Positions 13,001 through 24,288 of a DNA stretch of 64,000 nt are shown one piece after another. A program made the translations under genes and the position numbers. The notes beneath the pieces are model-generated. The model did no database searches. It was given only the letters and a program-made list of their open reading frames with translations, and was not told where the DNA came from. Origin of the DNA: Zantedeschia hybrid cultivar (lineage: Eukaryota; Streptophyta; Magnoliopsida; Alismatales; Araceae); contig JARZZO010000011.1 in NCBI GenBank assembly GCA_030544215.1, positions 44,111,001 through 44,175,000 on the forward strand, given 5' to 3'. The number at the start of each line of letters is the position of its first letter. Position 1 is the first letter of the stretch.

Positions 13001-13120
13001 AAACATATTCTTTGGACACTGAAAATAGAAAGTATCTTCTGGTCTAGGACCTCGGAATATCACTCTCTTTTTACGGCAATCTAGCAATGCGTCATGCTTT
13101 TCTAGAAAGTTCACGCCTGA
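10028..13120 (-). pseudogene. pol: Gypsy element C (chromovirus type): protease end, RT, RNase H, integrase, chromodomain-like end (broken)
   Basis: From right to left on the minus strand: a retropepsin-like end (NFLEKHDALLDCRKKRVIF, to 13120), RT with VVVFIDDVMIYS near 12330, an RNase H region (about 11500-11950), integrase with DFITSLPKTRKKHDIIWVIV and a later LIEFAYNNSYDSSIEMAPY (10630-10700), and a C-terminus with VLWRHCSIEEAIWE and a closing YHFLF, stop at 10028-10030. That last segment resembles the chromodomain tail of Tekay/Del chromoviruses. Many stops and frameshifts make it one of the oldest pieces here. It stops abruptly at 13120 because element B is inserted in the protease; gag and the 5' LTR should lie beyond B, outside the window. 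Confidence 0.9.
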
Positions 13121-13485
13121 TGTAGCCGAAGCTATCACGGTCGGATTCCGAGACTAGAATCCGAGATGGATCGAAGAAGAAGACCGACAGGGATCCGGAC
13201 CGAAACCAGGGCGGAATACGGGACCGAGGTTTCGAGGCCGAGAGGTACCCAGACGAAGACTTGCCGAGGCTCGGAAGAGGTCGGCGAAGATTCAAACCGA
13301 AGCCCCTGCAAGAAGAAGAACCAGTCAGTGAGGGTCCCGGGCTTCGGCCCAAGAGAACCCCCTCCGACGGCTAAGTTATCTTCTAAAGAAGATTCAATTC
13401 AGAAGGGAAGGAAGAAGAAGAAGCTTAAAAGCTTTGGACTATAGTCCTTGGTCAGTCGACATACCTTTTGTAGTAAATAGCCGTC

Positions 13486-13493
13486 TATTTATA
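13486..13493 (-). promoter_or_regulatory. TATA box of B LTR, sense direction
   Basis: The minus strand reads TATAAATA in the context CCGTTATAAATAGACGG. In the 5' copy of this LTR it would drive genomic RNA of element B. Confidence 0.6.
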
Positions 13494-13607
13494 ACGGAAG
13501 ATAGAGGTTACTTGGTGGTGGCAGCCGATATAGGACTATGTTTTAGGTTACTGGTAAACCGCCATAGTGCCTAACAACCCACCGGAGTGGGCCGGATACG
13601 GCTACTG

Positions 13608-13800
13608 CACCGAGGGCCGGGGGCCGCTGTTGGGCCGAATGTCGTTAGTGGGCCGAAGGCCGCTTGTGGGCCGAATGCCGCTGGGCTGCTAATGGGCCGA
13701 AGGCAATTGGGCTGAAGGCCGCTTGCTGGGCCGAGTGCCGCCAGTGGGCCGCTATTGTTGGCCTGTTGTTGTTGGGCTGTTTAATGGGCCGAATCGGATT
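13608..13800. repeat. Degenerate short repeat of GGGCCGAA/GCCGCT units
   Basis: GGGCCGAA or close variants recur about every 15-30 bp, interspersed with GCCGCT. The array is inside the B LTR, between its two opposing TATA boxes. Confidence 0.6.
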
Positions 13801-14166
13801 CTGCCCCATCACATGGCCCCCTACTCTTGTCGTTCTCAATTTCATGAAACGCCGAGAGTAAAAATCCGAAGCCCTTACGGAAAAAATAACATCTGATATG
13901 AACCTTGTCCGAAACTGTTACCACCCCTGTTTCGAAAACTGGGAGACAAGGCTTCGCCTTAGGTCGGCCGAGGGTTGGTAACAAATAGCCTCGTCTCAGG
14001 CCGGGACCCTGTCGTAGACACCTTCGTCTCAGGCCGAGACTTGGTGACGAATACCTTCGTCCCCAGTTGTGAAAGGGCAAGGCTTTCAGAACGCTTTGGA
14101 ACCAGGCAAGAGCGGGAAAGACCTTGAGTCTCCCGCCTTCACGGTCGCGTCACAACAAACACAGAA

Positions 14167-14319
14167 CACGTGTCTAACATCTGGCCGGGCTGCCAAAAGC
14201 ACAAAAAGATCTCAGCCGTTAATAGCGATCACTCGGATCGCGGTCACTTTGACTCTCTGCCCAAAACTTCACCTGGATTGCCGCCTCTCTGGCCCCCGGC
14301 ACGAGGATCAGGACACGTG
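14167..14319 (+). promoter_or_regulatory. Two CACGTG boxes upstream of the plus-strand TATA
   Basis: CACGTG occurs at 14167-14172 and 14314-14319, about 340 and 190 bp before the TATA box at 14510. CACGTG is the plant G-box bound by bZIP/bHLH factors; function here is inferred. Confidence 0.45.
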
Positions 14320-14509
14320 GCGAGCATCCGGACGAATAGCCGAAGGGTTAGGCTACATCCGGTCGTTGATCGCCCCTTCTTGATCCGGCAGCCCGCTTGT
14401 CATCATGGCGAAGGACAGGACACGCGTCGAGCATCCGATCAGGGCGGAGCCGAGGGGTGAGAGGATCTCGGCCGTCGGTTCGCCATCCGACCACCCCCTC
14501 AGGTACATC

Positions 14510-14517
14510 TATAAATA
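14510..14517 (+). promoter_or_regulatory. Plus-strand TATA box, candidate promoter of the antisense gene of B
   Basis: TATAAATA in the context CATCTATAAATACCAG, followed by a CT-rich leader. With element A removed, this site lies about 250 bp upstream of the first ATG of the antisense gene at 27358. Confidence 0.55.
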
Positions 14518-14668
14518 CCAGCCCCCTTCTCCTTATCATAGTTCCTTCGCTTGCTCTCTCTTCCTCTCCGCGCCAGTGCGTTCCCGCTAGAAGCTCCGCG
14601 AGCGCCTTTGCTTCTCCGACCGCGTGTGCTATCGAGGGCGTTTGGGGACGTCCTGTCCATCGCCGGGG

Positions 14669-14673
14669 AGTTC
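14669..14673. repeat. Target site duplication of element A, left copy
   Basis: AGTTC here and AGTTC at 27269-27273 flank the element exactly. Confidence 0.9.
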
Positions 14674-15548
14674 TGATCGTTTCGAATTGTGCGTCATTAA
14701 ACACATGAAAACGTTCAATCTAAATTTATCCGGCTTATTCAAATCAAATTTTGGAAATTGATAGTGGTGACTCCGAGTCGATCCACAGGGAGATAGAATT
14801 TTACCTTTGAAAACTTTGGACTTTAGTTAATCTAAAAATAAGTGAAAATTTAAATAAACTAATTACTTAATTAAACTAAAACACAATTAACTAATGTAAC
14901 CTAAAAACATAATTGCTTGAATTAAACAAATTCCCTTTTTTTTTTTTTTTTCTTTTTCAGAAATTAAACGGAAACACATATAAAAATAATAAACACAACT
15001 AAAATTTGTGACGAAGACATTGAAATTTAAATACATGCAACAAAAAAAAGCATGAATTAGCTAAAAATTATGAAACAAACTACAAAGTTTAATTGTTTAA
15101 TAAACTTAAACTAAATAATAAAAATATTAAATAACAATTAGCTATCCCTAAGTAATCAGACTAACTCTAAACTAATAGGAAAAAAAAAAAACAAAGCAAC
15201 AGGCAGACTGCCGGTTCAATAGACCGGCTGTGGGGGTATGGCGCAGTGGACCAGCTGCTGGAACCGCTTGCTGCTGTTGTTGGGATTTGCTGGCTTGAGC
15301 GGCAGGATGAACTTGCAGACGTGTGCATGCATGCATGGGCATGTGCAGCACGTGGAAGAGAGCTGGTGCGTGGAGGAAGGCTGGTACTTTGCCGCTTGGT
15401 GGGTGCCGCTGGAAGGCTGCTTAGAAGAAGGAACTGCTACACGTTGCTGTGGAGGTGCAGCTACTGGGGCAGCAGCTGGTTACGCGTGGAGCAGCGCAGG
15501 GAGCTTCACCGGACGTGCATGAACGACGGGGCAGCTGGCTACGCGCTG

Positions 15549-15556
15549 GAGACGTG
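15549..15556. repeat. 8-bp target duplication of the hAT element, left copy
   Basis: GAGACGTG here and at 16315-16322. The other LTR has a single copy, giving the empty site. Confidence 0.93.
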
Positions 15557-16314
15557 CAGTGGCGGATCCAGGGGGTTTCAGTGGGGTCCTAGGACCCCAC
15601 TGAAATTTTAGAATTTTATTATAGGGGTCTTAATTTAATATGATAAATTTTAAATTTAGATATAAAATGACTCCACTAAATTTTTTAGATGGACCCCACT
15701 AAAATTTTAGAATTTTATTATAAGGGTCTTAATTTAATAAGGTAAGTTTTAAATTTAGGTATAAGGTGATTCTACTGGACTTTTTAGATGACCCACAGGA
15801 CAGTGGTGGATCCAGGGGGTTTCAGTGGGGTCCTAGGACCCCACTGAAATTTTAGAATTTTATTATAGGGGTCTTAATTTAATATGATAAGTTTTAAATT
15901 TAGGTATAAAATGACCCCACTAAATTTTTTAGATGGACCCCACTAAAATTTTAGAATTTTATTATAAGGGTCTTAATTTAATAAGATAAATTTTAAATTT
16001 AGGTATAAGGTGATCTTACTGGACTTTTTAGATGACCCACAGGACCTAGTCTCATTTGGAGCTCAATTCTACTAGATTTTTTACATACTATTATGATTTA
16101 TATTTATGATTTAATAAAAAATTCGTTGAGTACATCTAGAAGAAAAAATCCTCGTAACAAAGTATATCATTTTTATTGACGTATATTATTTTTATAATGA
16201 TTAAAATATATATTTTTTTATTTTAATATTTTTAATATAATAAAAATAAAATATTAATATATTTAATGATGATCCGAGTGACCCCACTGGATAAAGTTTC
16301 TGGGTCCGCCACTG
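15557..16314. mobile_element. Non-autonomous hAT element (758 bp)
   Basis: Terminal inverted repeats CAGTGGCGGATCC and GGGTCCGCCACTG match the hAT pattern, and the 8-bp duplication GAGACGTG is the size typical of hAT elements. The undisrupted 5' LTR of A at about 26105 provides the empty site. There is no transposase frame, so mobilisation would need an enzyme from elsewhere. Internally it is a tandem duplication: 15557-15800 is repeated as 15801-16044, including the terminal repeat (CAGTGGTGGATCC in the second copy). Each unit contains a perfect 30-bp palindrome (15576-15605 and 15820-15849) and two copies of a shorter AT-rich block. Confidence 0.92.
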
Positions 16315-16449
16315 GAGACGTGCAAACCCGGCTTGCTGGCGCATGCATGAACTTCACCACATGCACGTGGAGCTCGGGAGGAGGAGGCTTGCTGCTGGAG
16401 GTGCGCTGGAGACCGGCAGCTTTGCGTGCAGACCCGGCTTGCTGGTGCA

Positions 16450-17030
16450 GGTTTAGAAGAGAGAGAGAAAACAGAGGGAGAGAAGGAGAGAAAACTGAGA
16501 GAGGGCAGAGACGGAGAGAGGGAGAACCGAGGGAGAGAAAATAGAAGGGAGAGAGGGAGTCGGCTGTGGAGTTGAGAAAGAATAGAAGAGAGAGGGAATT
16601 AGGTTGCTGAAAAAGAACGGAGAAGGAGAGAGAGAGAACAGAGAGGGAGAGGCTGCGGGAAGAAAGTTTGGAAAAGAAGAGGAGAGGGCTGCGGAGAGAA
16701 GGTTGGAAAAGGAAGAAGCTTGCTAGAGAGAGAGAGAGAGAGAGAGGTTGCTGGAACGAGAGGGAGAAAGAATAAGGGAGAGAGAGAGCTGTGGAGGGAT
16801 AGAAAGAGGGAGAATCCGAGAGAGAGAAGGAGGGAGAAGCTGCGGGGTTGAGTTCGAATAAGAGAGGGAGAGGATGCTGTGCGTGGGAGGTTTTATAGAG
16901 AGGAAGAGAGAGTCGGAATTGGGGAAGGAAAGAGATTAAAGGAGAGGAAAAGGAAATTGGAGAAGGAGGAGGATTCGGAATTGGAGAGAGAATTTCTAAA
17001 AAGAGAGAGAGGGTTTTTTAAAAAAAATAA
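16450..17030. repeat. Purine-rich low-complexity stretch in LTR of A
   Basis: Dense GAGAG and GGAGAG runs on the plus strand, including a (GA) run near 16723-16745. The same stretch occurs in the other LTR at 26245-26830. Confidence 0.75.
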
Positions 17031-17477
17031 AGAAAGGAAGGGATGTAGTTGGGAAATTGGAGAGACAGAAGAAAATAGTGGGTTTTGGGAAACTCTAGCG
17101 AAGGAAGGAATCAAATTGCATTTTTATCCCTGTTTTAGTTAAAATCCGCACACTAGACCTCCCCCAAATTTCCGGAAACTCCACCAGCTGCACTGCATCA
17201 TCGGCATGTCCTGTTCACACAAAATAAATATAAATTAACGCATTATCATAAAAATATCATCATATTTATTCATTTCGTCTCGATTTTGTCGAAAAACCGC
17301 AAATGCGCTATACTCCTTTAATCACAAGAAATGACGATGTTTTTAAGTCAGAATTTGATGAAATTGGTACCGTTGGACTTGTTACACAATTATCTATCAT
17401 TTTATGCCATTTTGCAGATAAAAACATGAGTATGATGCATATGACTGTCCTTAAATGATCAATTTAACACTTTATTA

Positions 17478-17490
17478 CACCCCCCAACTT
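17478..17490 (-). other. Polypurine tract of element A
   Basis: The minus strand reads AAGTTGGGGGGTG directly upstream of the 3' LTR. The same 13-mer recurs at 18448-18460. Confidence 0.75.
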
Positions 17491-18681
17491 ACTCATTGCT
17501 AGTCCCTTAGCAATGCAAATTAGGAAAAGTTAGGACAAACAATGAATTATCATGCTTCATTTGTAGCATCTTTCACAATCAATTTAAGTGGTAGCCGATT
17601 GGTTAAGCTAAAAGTTTTCATATCCCACAATATTTTGATTCACGACAGGTGATTGTGCATGAATTTTGACACACTTAGAACTTGTTTCCGACCTTTTTTG
17701 GTATATTCTTGCCTTTACTACCCTTTAGATAAGACTACTTGGGGAGGAGAAGAGAATAAAAGATTTCCCGATCAGTCAGTGAGGACCGTTTTTCAGTTCC
17801 CGTCCCAACTCAGCACTTTTCACGACTTGGTCATATTTTTGGTACGATGGACTTTTTAGCGTGGCGTTTTCTCTATTTTATTGTACTTTTGCTTTTGAGA
17901 GTGCGTACTTTTTGTCACTCTCTTTGAATTGCCTGAGGGGAGGTGCGTACTTTTTGCCACCTACCTTCTTTTATCTCTTTTACCGCCTTCTATTGCCTTT
18001 AATGTTTACAGCTGTCCATTTTAAATAACCGTCTCTTTTAGAGTGCTGAGTGGGACAGTCCCCTATTACGGATCCTACACATTCCTTTCGTTCAACTCAA
18101 AAAAAAAATTAGAATAAGTAGTCTTATCCTTGAGGTTAATTCTAGCAATTCTATACTTTTAAGATCTTCCATTTATTCTAAGTTGCTGTGTGTGTGTGAA
18201 AATCATCCTGCCGTAGATTTTTGTAAAGTGGGATATTTAAACTTTGAAGGTTCTTTAACCAATGTGACAACCAAAAGAAAAAAACTGATTTGTTAAAGAT
18301 TTACTTAATAAAACATGATTTTCATGCAATTTTCCTAGGATGTGAAAAGAAGTTTTTTTTTTGAAAAAAAAATTTGACCATTTTTCAGTGAAAGATATCA
18401 GTTTTCTTCAAAAGATTTTCAATAAATGCATATCAAATTGATTGTCCCACCCCCCAACTTGATTGACATTGTCCTCAATGGCATAAAAGACATGAAAAAC
18501 ATGCAGCCAGAAGAGAATTTGTGAAGGGCGAAACAACCTGTAATGACGAGGATGCGACATACCCACGGTGATTGCTGCTCAGGGACCTAAAAGGAAAAGA
18601 AATACCAACAACTGAAGTAAGATATTGGGTTGCCTCCCAACAAGCGCTAAGTTTATCATCTTCAGCCAGACGGAGGTTCAG
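17491..18681 (-). other. Region between pol and 3' LTR of A, no envelope-like frame left
   Basis: Many Athila elements carry an envelope-like gene here. I see about 1.2 kb with no minus-strand frame of useful length, but with a second AAGTTGGGGGGTG at 18448-18460. Either the extra gene was lost or this lineage never had it. Confidence 0.5.
18448..18460 (-). other. Second polypurine-tract-like copy in A
   Basis: AAGTTGGGGGGTG on the minus strand is identical over 13 bases to the tract beside the LTR and lies about 970 bp upstream of it in the sense direction. Confidence 0.5.
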
Positions 18682-21600
18682 TTAATGTGGGTCACTCAAT
18701 TCTATAGATTCAAGTGGCTCATTTTGAAGATTTTCAATGAATGGTTTCAACCGTTGACCATTAACAGTAAAAGTGTTCCCACTCTTAGGATTCAGAATTT
18801 TAACGGCTCCATGAGCGAAGGCTTTAACGACCACGAAGGGTCCATCCCATCTGGATTTCAGTTTTCCAGGAAATAGGCGAAACTTAGAATTAAATAGCTA
18901 AACTTTCTGATTTGGACGAAAGGATTTTCTGACAATATGTTTATCATGAAAAGCTTTAGTTTTGGCTTTATAGATCTTTGAATTTTCATAGGCCTCGTTG
19001 CGCAATTCTTCCAGTTCACTCAGTTGTAAGGTTCGGTGGGAACCAGCTTGGGCTAAGTCCAGATTGACTTGCTTTATGGCCCAATAAGCCCTATGTTCCA
19101 ATTCCACTGTAAGGTGGCACGCTTTTCCAAAAACCAAGCGATAAGGAGACATGCCAATAGGAGTTTTGTAAGCGGTCCGATAGACCCATAAAGCATCATC
19201 CAATCTTTCAGACCAATCTTTTCTATCGGGCCTAACGGACTTTTGCAGAATCTTCTTGATCTCCCTATTGGAAACTTCCACTTGGCCACTGGTTTGGGGG
19301 TGATAAGGGGTAGCTACTTTGTGATTAATCCCATATTTCTTAAGCAAACCTCGAAATTGGTAATTCGTGAAATGCGTTCCCCCATCACTTATGATAGCTT
19401 TAGGCCACCCGAACCGAGAAAAGATATTCTTCTGAACGAATTTAATGACCACTTTATGATCATTGGTTCGGGTGGCTACTGCTTCAATCTATTTTGAGAC
19501 ATAATCCACCGCTATCAGAATATATGTATGTCCAAAAGAAGGTGGAAAAGGTCTCATAAAGTCAATTCCCCAAAAATCAAAGACTTCAACCACCAAGATT
19601 GGGTTGAGTGGCATCATATCCCTTTTCGCCATATTTCCTACGGCCTCACATCGGAGGCAAGTTTTGCTAAATTCATGGGCATCTTTGAAAAGTGTGGGCC
19701 AGTAAAAACCACTTTGTAGGACTTTGGCTACAATTTTCTTTCCTGAGAAGTGGCCCCCACAGGCCAGATTATGGCAGAAGTTAAGAACACTCTGTTGTTC
19801 TTCTTCAGGAACACATTGCCTAATGATTTGATCAGGACAAAATTTGAATAATTCAGGATCCTCTCAGAAATAATATTTTTCCTGAGAAAAGAATTTGTCC
19901 TTTTCACTTTTAGTCCATCCTTCCGGAAGCTGATTAGTCACCTTGTAATTGACAATATGAGCATACCAAGGTGCAACAGTGTGAGAAATGGTCAGTAGAT
20001 GCTCATCAGGAAAGGAATCAGTGATTGGTGTACTTTCAGAGATCGAAATTCGGGATAGGTGGTCAGCTACCACATTCTCAGAACCCTTCTTATCTCGAAT
20101 TTTCAAATCAAATTCCTGAAGGAGTAAGATCCATCTAATAAGCCTAGGCTTTGCATCCTTCTTGGTCAACAGGTATTTGAGAGCTGAGTGATCAGAATAG
20201 ATTATGACTTTTGCCCCTAAAAGATAAGATCTGAATTTTTCTAGGGCAAAAACCACAACCAATAATTCATTTTCTGTGGTGGTATAATTCATTTGAGCAT
20301 CGGCAAGGGTGCGACTTGCATAATATATCACCACGGGACACTTGTCGATTCTTTATCCCAAAACCGCATCGATAGCATAATCAGAGGCATCGCACATGAT
20401 TTCGAAGGGTAAAGACCAATATGGAGATTGAAGAATCGGGGCTTTGGTCAAAGATTCCTTCAGAGAATTAAATGCCTTGATGCAAGATTCATCAATTTGG
20501 AAAGAAACGTCCTTAGCTAGGAGAAGAGTTAGAGGCCGGGCAATTTGAGAGAAATTGTGGATAAACCGGCGATAAAAACCGGAATGGCCAAGGAATGACC
20601 GGATCTGTCTGACCGAGGTGGGAGGAGGAAGATTGGATATGAGATCGATCTTAGCTTTATCTACCTCTATCCTTCTTTCAGACACAATGTGGCCTAGAAC
20701 AATGCCCTCTCGAACCATAAAATGGCTCTTTTCCCAGCTAAGTATCAGATTGGTGTCTATGCATCGTGCTAGCACTTGTTTAAGATTTTCCAGGCAATTT
20801 TCAAAAGAGTCTCCGAAGATTGAGAAATCATCCATGAAAACTTCGAGGAATTCTCCCACCATATCAGAGAAGATGGCCATCATGCACCGTTGAAATGTGG
20901 CTGGTGCGTTGCATAATCCGAATAGCATTCTCTTAAAAGCAAACGTGCCATAAGGGCACGTGAAGGTGGTCTTTTCTTGATCTTCCGGGTAAATAGCCAC
21001 TTGATTATACCCGGAGTACCCATCTAAGAAGCAAAAGTACCTCTGGCCCGATAACTTTTTCAGAATCTGATCCATGAATGGGAGTGGAAAGTGGTCCTTC
21101 TTAGTCATTAGATTCAACTTTCGGTAATCAATGCACACTCTCCATCCCGTAGTAAGCCTAGTGGGTACCTCTTCTGCATGATCATTCTTGATAACTGTTA
21201 ATCCAGATTTCTTAGGTACCACTTGAGTTGGGCTAACCCATTTACTGTCTGATATTGGGTAAATAATACCCGCATCCAGCCATTTCACAACTTCCTTCTT
21301 CACCACTTCTTTCATATTGGGATTAAGCCGCCTTTGCATCTCCTGACTGGGCTAAGAATTCTCTTCCATATAGATATGATGCATGCAAATGGACAGGCTA
21401 ATTCCCTTTAAATCTGCCACCGACCATCCAATGGCACCCTTGTGGGCTTTAAGGACCTCGGTTAATTGGGCCTCCTGCGGCGATGTGAGATTTGCCGCAA
21501 TGATGACCGGGAGAGTTTGGTTCGGGCCCAAAAAGATATACTTAAGAGACTCAGGTAATGGTTTGAGTTCAAGCTCAGGAGGGTCCTCTAAAGATGGCAA

Positions 21601-22839
21601 AGCGGGCTCAAATTATAAGGCAGGTAAAGGTTCAACCTTGCTCCAGGATGTTAATGGGCCAGGAGAGTCCTTTAAAGTGTTGGCTTCCTCCAAAAGGTCA
21701 TATGTGGACATCTCATTTTCTTCAACCAGATTATCCAAGACATCAATAGTATGGCATTCTTTTTCATGATCTGGGTATTGAGATGCTTTGAAGACATTAA
21801 TCTGGACCTTTTGACCCCCAAATGAAATGTCCATTATACCAGTTTCACAATTTATATTAGCTTTGGCAGTGGCTAAGAATGGACGACCTAGGATGATCGG
21901 AGTGTGAATGAGTTCCTCAGGTAATGCCATATCCAGAATAAGAAAATCCACGGGAAAATAACAATCATGAACCTTCACAATAACATCCTCAATTAATCCC
22001 CGTGGAGTTTTCACAGACCTATCAGCCAACTGCAAGATGATGGATGTGGGCTTTAATTCCCCAATATCAAATTTCTCATAAATGGTTGTTGGCAATAGAT
22101 TCACACTAGCACCTAGATCCAATAAAGCTCTATCAAATGTAACTCCAGCTAAGTCACATGAAATTAGAGGTGCTCCAGGATCCTTTAACTTCTTGGGTAA
22201 ATGATTCATCACAATTGCACTAACATCCTCAGAAAGCCGAACCTTTTCGGGTGCCATTCTAGATTCTCTTCGTGGAGTACATAAGTCCTTGAGAAACTTA
22301 GCATAAGTTGGCACATGCTTGATGGCATCGAGGAGTGGAATATTAATTTGGACTTGTTTGAACAAATCCAAGAACTCCTCATTCTGGGCCAATTTCTTCC
22401 TGGTATTGGGCTTAGCTAACAAGGCATTAGGAAATGGCACCCTAGGTTTATAAGAACTTGGGCCTTCATCAATCTTCCCTTTTCCTTTCAGATCCTCCTC
22501 CAATTTCTCCATGATGGGTTCATCTTCACTCTCACTTTCAATTTCCTGAGGCCCAGCAGTGGAACCTTTGGCTAACTCTCCATCTGAATGTGGTTTTTCT
22601 AAACTTCTCCCACTCCTAAGGGCTGAAATGGCTTTAGCATTCTCAAATTGCGGCCCTTTAGGCTGTGGTACCGGGCCAGGCTGAGGTAAAAGGCCCGATT
22701 GTTGTGGAAAACCTGGAGGTTGATTCCTTGGATTGGCAACGGGTTGATTAGGAAGTTGGCCTACTTCTCTTCTCATCGCGGCCTCAGCTAGTTGGCCCAT
22801 TTGACTTTCCAACTTAGCAATAGATTGTTGCTGGGTCAA
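18682..22839 (-). pseudogene. pol: Pol region of Athila-type element A: protease, RT, RNase H, integrase (nonsense-broken)
   Basis: All segments share one frame. Protease: LLDLGASVNLLPTTIYEKF near 22080-22145. RT (20353-21339): WRVCIDYRKLN, PYGTFAFKRMLFGLCNAPATF and VFMDDFSIFG, the YxDD-type site (here FMDD). RNase H (19864-20334): IYYASRTLADAQMNYTTTENE and IYSDHSAL. Integrase: a His/Cys zinc region near 19640-19800, then the Asp-Asp-Glu core with IISDGGTHF and YHPQTSGQVE. The C-terminus continues past a stop at 18898 through FPGKLKSRWDGPF to a stop at 18682. In-frame stops at 21613, 21352, 20353, 19864, 19489 and 18898 break it, with no frameshift. Several replace Gln or Trp codons. Confidence 0.93.
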
Positions 22840-22854
22840 AATCAGTTGTTGGAG

Positions 22855-24288
22855 TTAAGTGAATTTATCATCAAAGTTGGGCTGAGGAGGTTGTTGGTAA
22901 GTGGGTGGAGGATGGTATTGGGTTGGCTGTCCTGATTGGAATGAGTGGTAGTGGACCGGTTGACCTGATTGATACTGGGCCGATGGACCTGATTGATACT
23001 GGGCCAGTTGAGAAAACTGGGCTTGAGATCCCCTAGCCTGAACATTGCCATAAAAATTAGATTGCTGTTGGAATGAATTTTGTGGCTTTTGGGCTTGATG
23101 CATGGGAGGATTGGACATTGGTAATGGGGCCTGCTGATTCTTCCAAGAGAAATTAGGGTGATTTCTCCAGCCAGGATTGTAAGTATTTGAGAATGGATCA
23201 TTATTGGGCCTGGAGAATCCCTGGGCAGCCTGAACTTGTTCTTGAATGAATGGTGGAAGTTGGGCCGCAGTTGGGCATTCATTCACTTGATGGGTTGGAC
23301 TTGCGCATAAGGCACAAATGTCATGACTAGCAGAGGATGGGCCTTCATATGGACTAGATTGTGTTGGGTAAGTAGGCTCTTGCTTGTTTAAGGCCAGGAG
23401 TTGGTCTAGTTTCTGGGCCAAGATGTCTACCTTATCCAATTTCTGATTAATCAGATTTATGTCCATTCTAGATTCGGGCTCTCCACGGGCCTTAAGTTCA
23501 TACATTCCAGTCCGTTTAGATGGCCCAACAGACCTTTCATAAGATGATAATGAGGCATGATTAATGGAATTTTCACTTAACATCTCAAACAGATCATAGG
23601 CCTCATCTTCATTTTTCATCATAAATGCCCCTCCACATGAAGCATCTACCATCTATCTAAACTGTTCAGACAATCCTTCATAGAATGCTTGGACAATTTG
23701 CCATTTTGAAAGCCCATGATGAGGGCATTTTCTAAGCAATTCTTTCAGTCTTTCCCAAGATTCATAGATCAATTCTCCGGGAGTTTGGGTAAAACTCGTG
23801 ATGGCCCTTCTCATGGTATTGGTCCGCCCGATGGGATAGAACTTCTTGAGAAATTCTTTCTGCATCTCTTCCCATGTCCTAATGGGCCTTCCTATAGTTC
23901 CCAACCAATATTTAGCCTTGTCCTTTAATGAAAAGGGAAATAAGGTCAACTTAAGGCCATCATCGGTGAAATTCTAGATCTTCACCGTGGAACAGATTTC
24001 TAGAAATTCATCCAGATGCTTATAAGGGTCTTCACTAGTATTCCCATAAAAGGATGGGAGCATCTGAATGGTGCTAGATTTGATTTCATATTGATTGGCT
24101 GGATTCTGAGGAAGATGAATACATGATGAAGGTTGATATCGATTTGGAATGAAATAGTACTTCATTTGCTTTGGTGGGTCTTGATTATCAGCCATTGGAT
24201 CTTGTGGTGGATTTCTTTGATGTAGGATTCTTTCTATTTCAGCAAGTGGTCCTAGAACGTTAGGATTTTGAGATCTCCTACCTTGCAT
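22855..24288 (-). pseudogene. gag: Gag region of Athila-type element A (nonsense-broken)
   Basis: Capsid and nucleocapsid protein that would package the element RNA. It starts at Met 24288 and shares the pol frame. The capsid part includes FPFSLKDKAKYWLGTI and SWERLKELLRKCPHHGL, typical of Athila/Tat gag. The nucleocapsid has one zinc knuckle CALCASPTHQVNEC (Cys-x2-Cys-x4-His-x4-Cys, near 23280-23325), followed by a Gln/Pro-rich tail with repeated QYQSGPS-like units (about 22920-23010). Stops at 23974-23976 and 23653-23655 both fit CAG to TAG; another lies at 22855-22857 at the junction to protease. Confidence 0.9.

Larger units (their letters stand above)
13121..14673 (-). mobile_element. 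3' LTR of Tat-type gypsy B, first part (split by element A)
   Basis: The coding frame of C ends exactly at 13120 and TGTAGCCG follows (CGGCTACA on the minus strand, a CA-type LTR end). The LTR is cut at 14673 by element A and resumes at 27274, ending at 27330, which gives about 1.6 kb. Predicted target duplication is CCTGA (13116-13120), but its partner is off the window. The LTR holds a minus-strand TATA box, a plus-strand TATA box, two CACGTG boxes and a GGGCCGAA-rich repeat. Confidence 0.75.
14674..17477 (-). mobile_element. 3' LTR of element A
   Basis: On the minus strand it should start TGATAAAGTG as the 5' LTR does, but reads TAATAAAGTG, a G-to-A change in the terminal TG. It carries the hAT insertion at 15557-16314. 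The segment 16450-17030 is strongly purine-rich with GA runs. The open frames in the LTR (for example 15238-15522) recur in the other LTR and look non-coding. Confidence 0.9.

Noticed and set aside
15238..15611. Overlapping plus-strand frames in the LTR of A, also at 25795-26141
   Set aside because: They lie in the LTR, antisense to the element, have different ends in the two LTRs and resemble no family.
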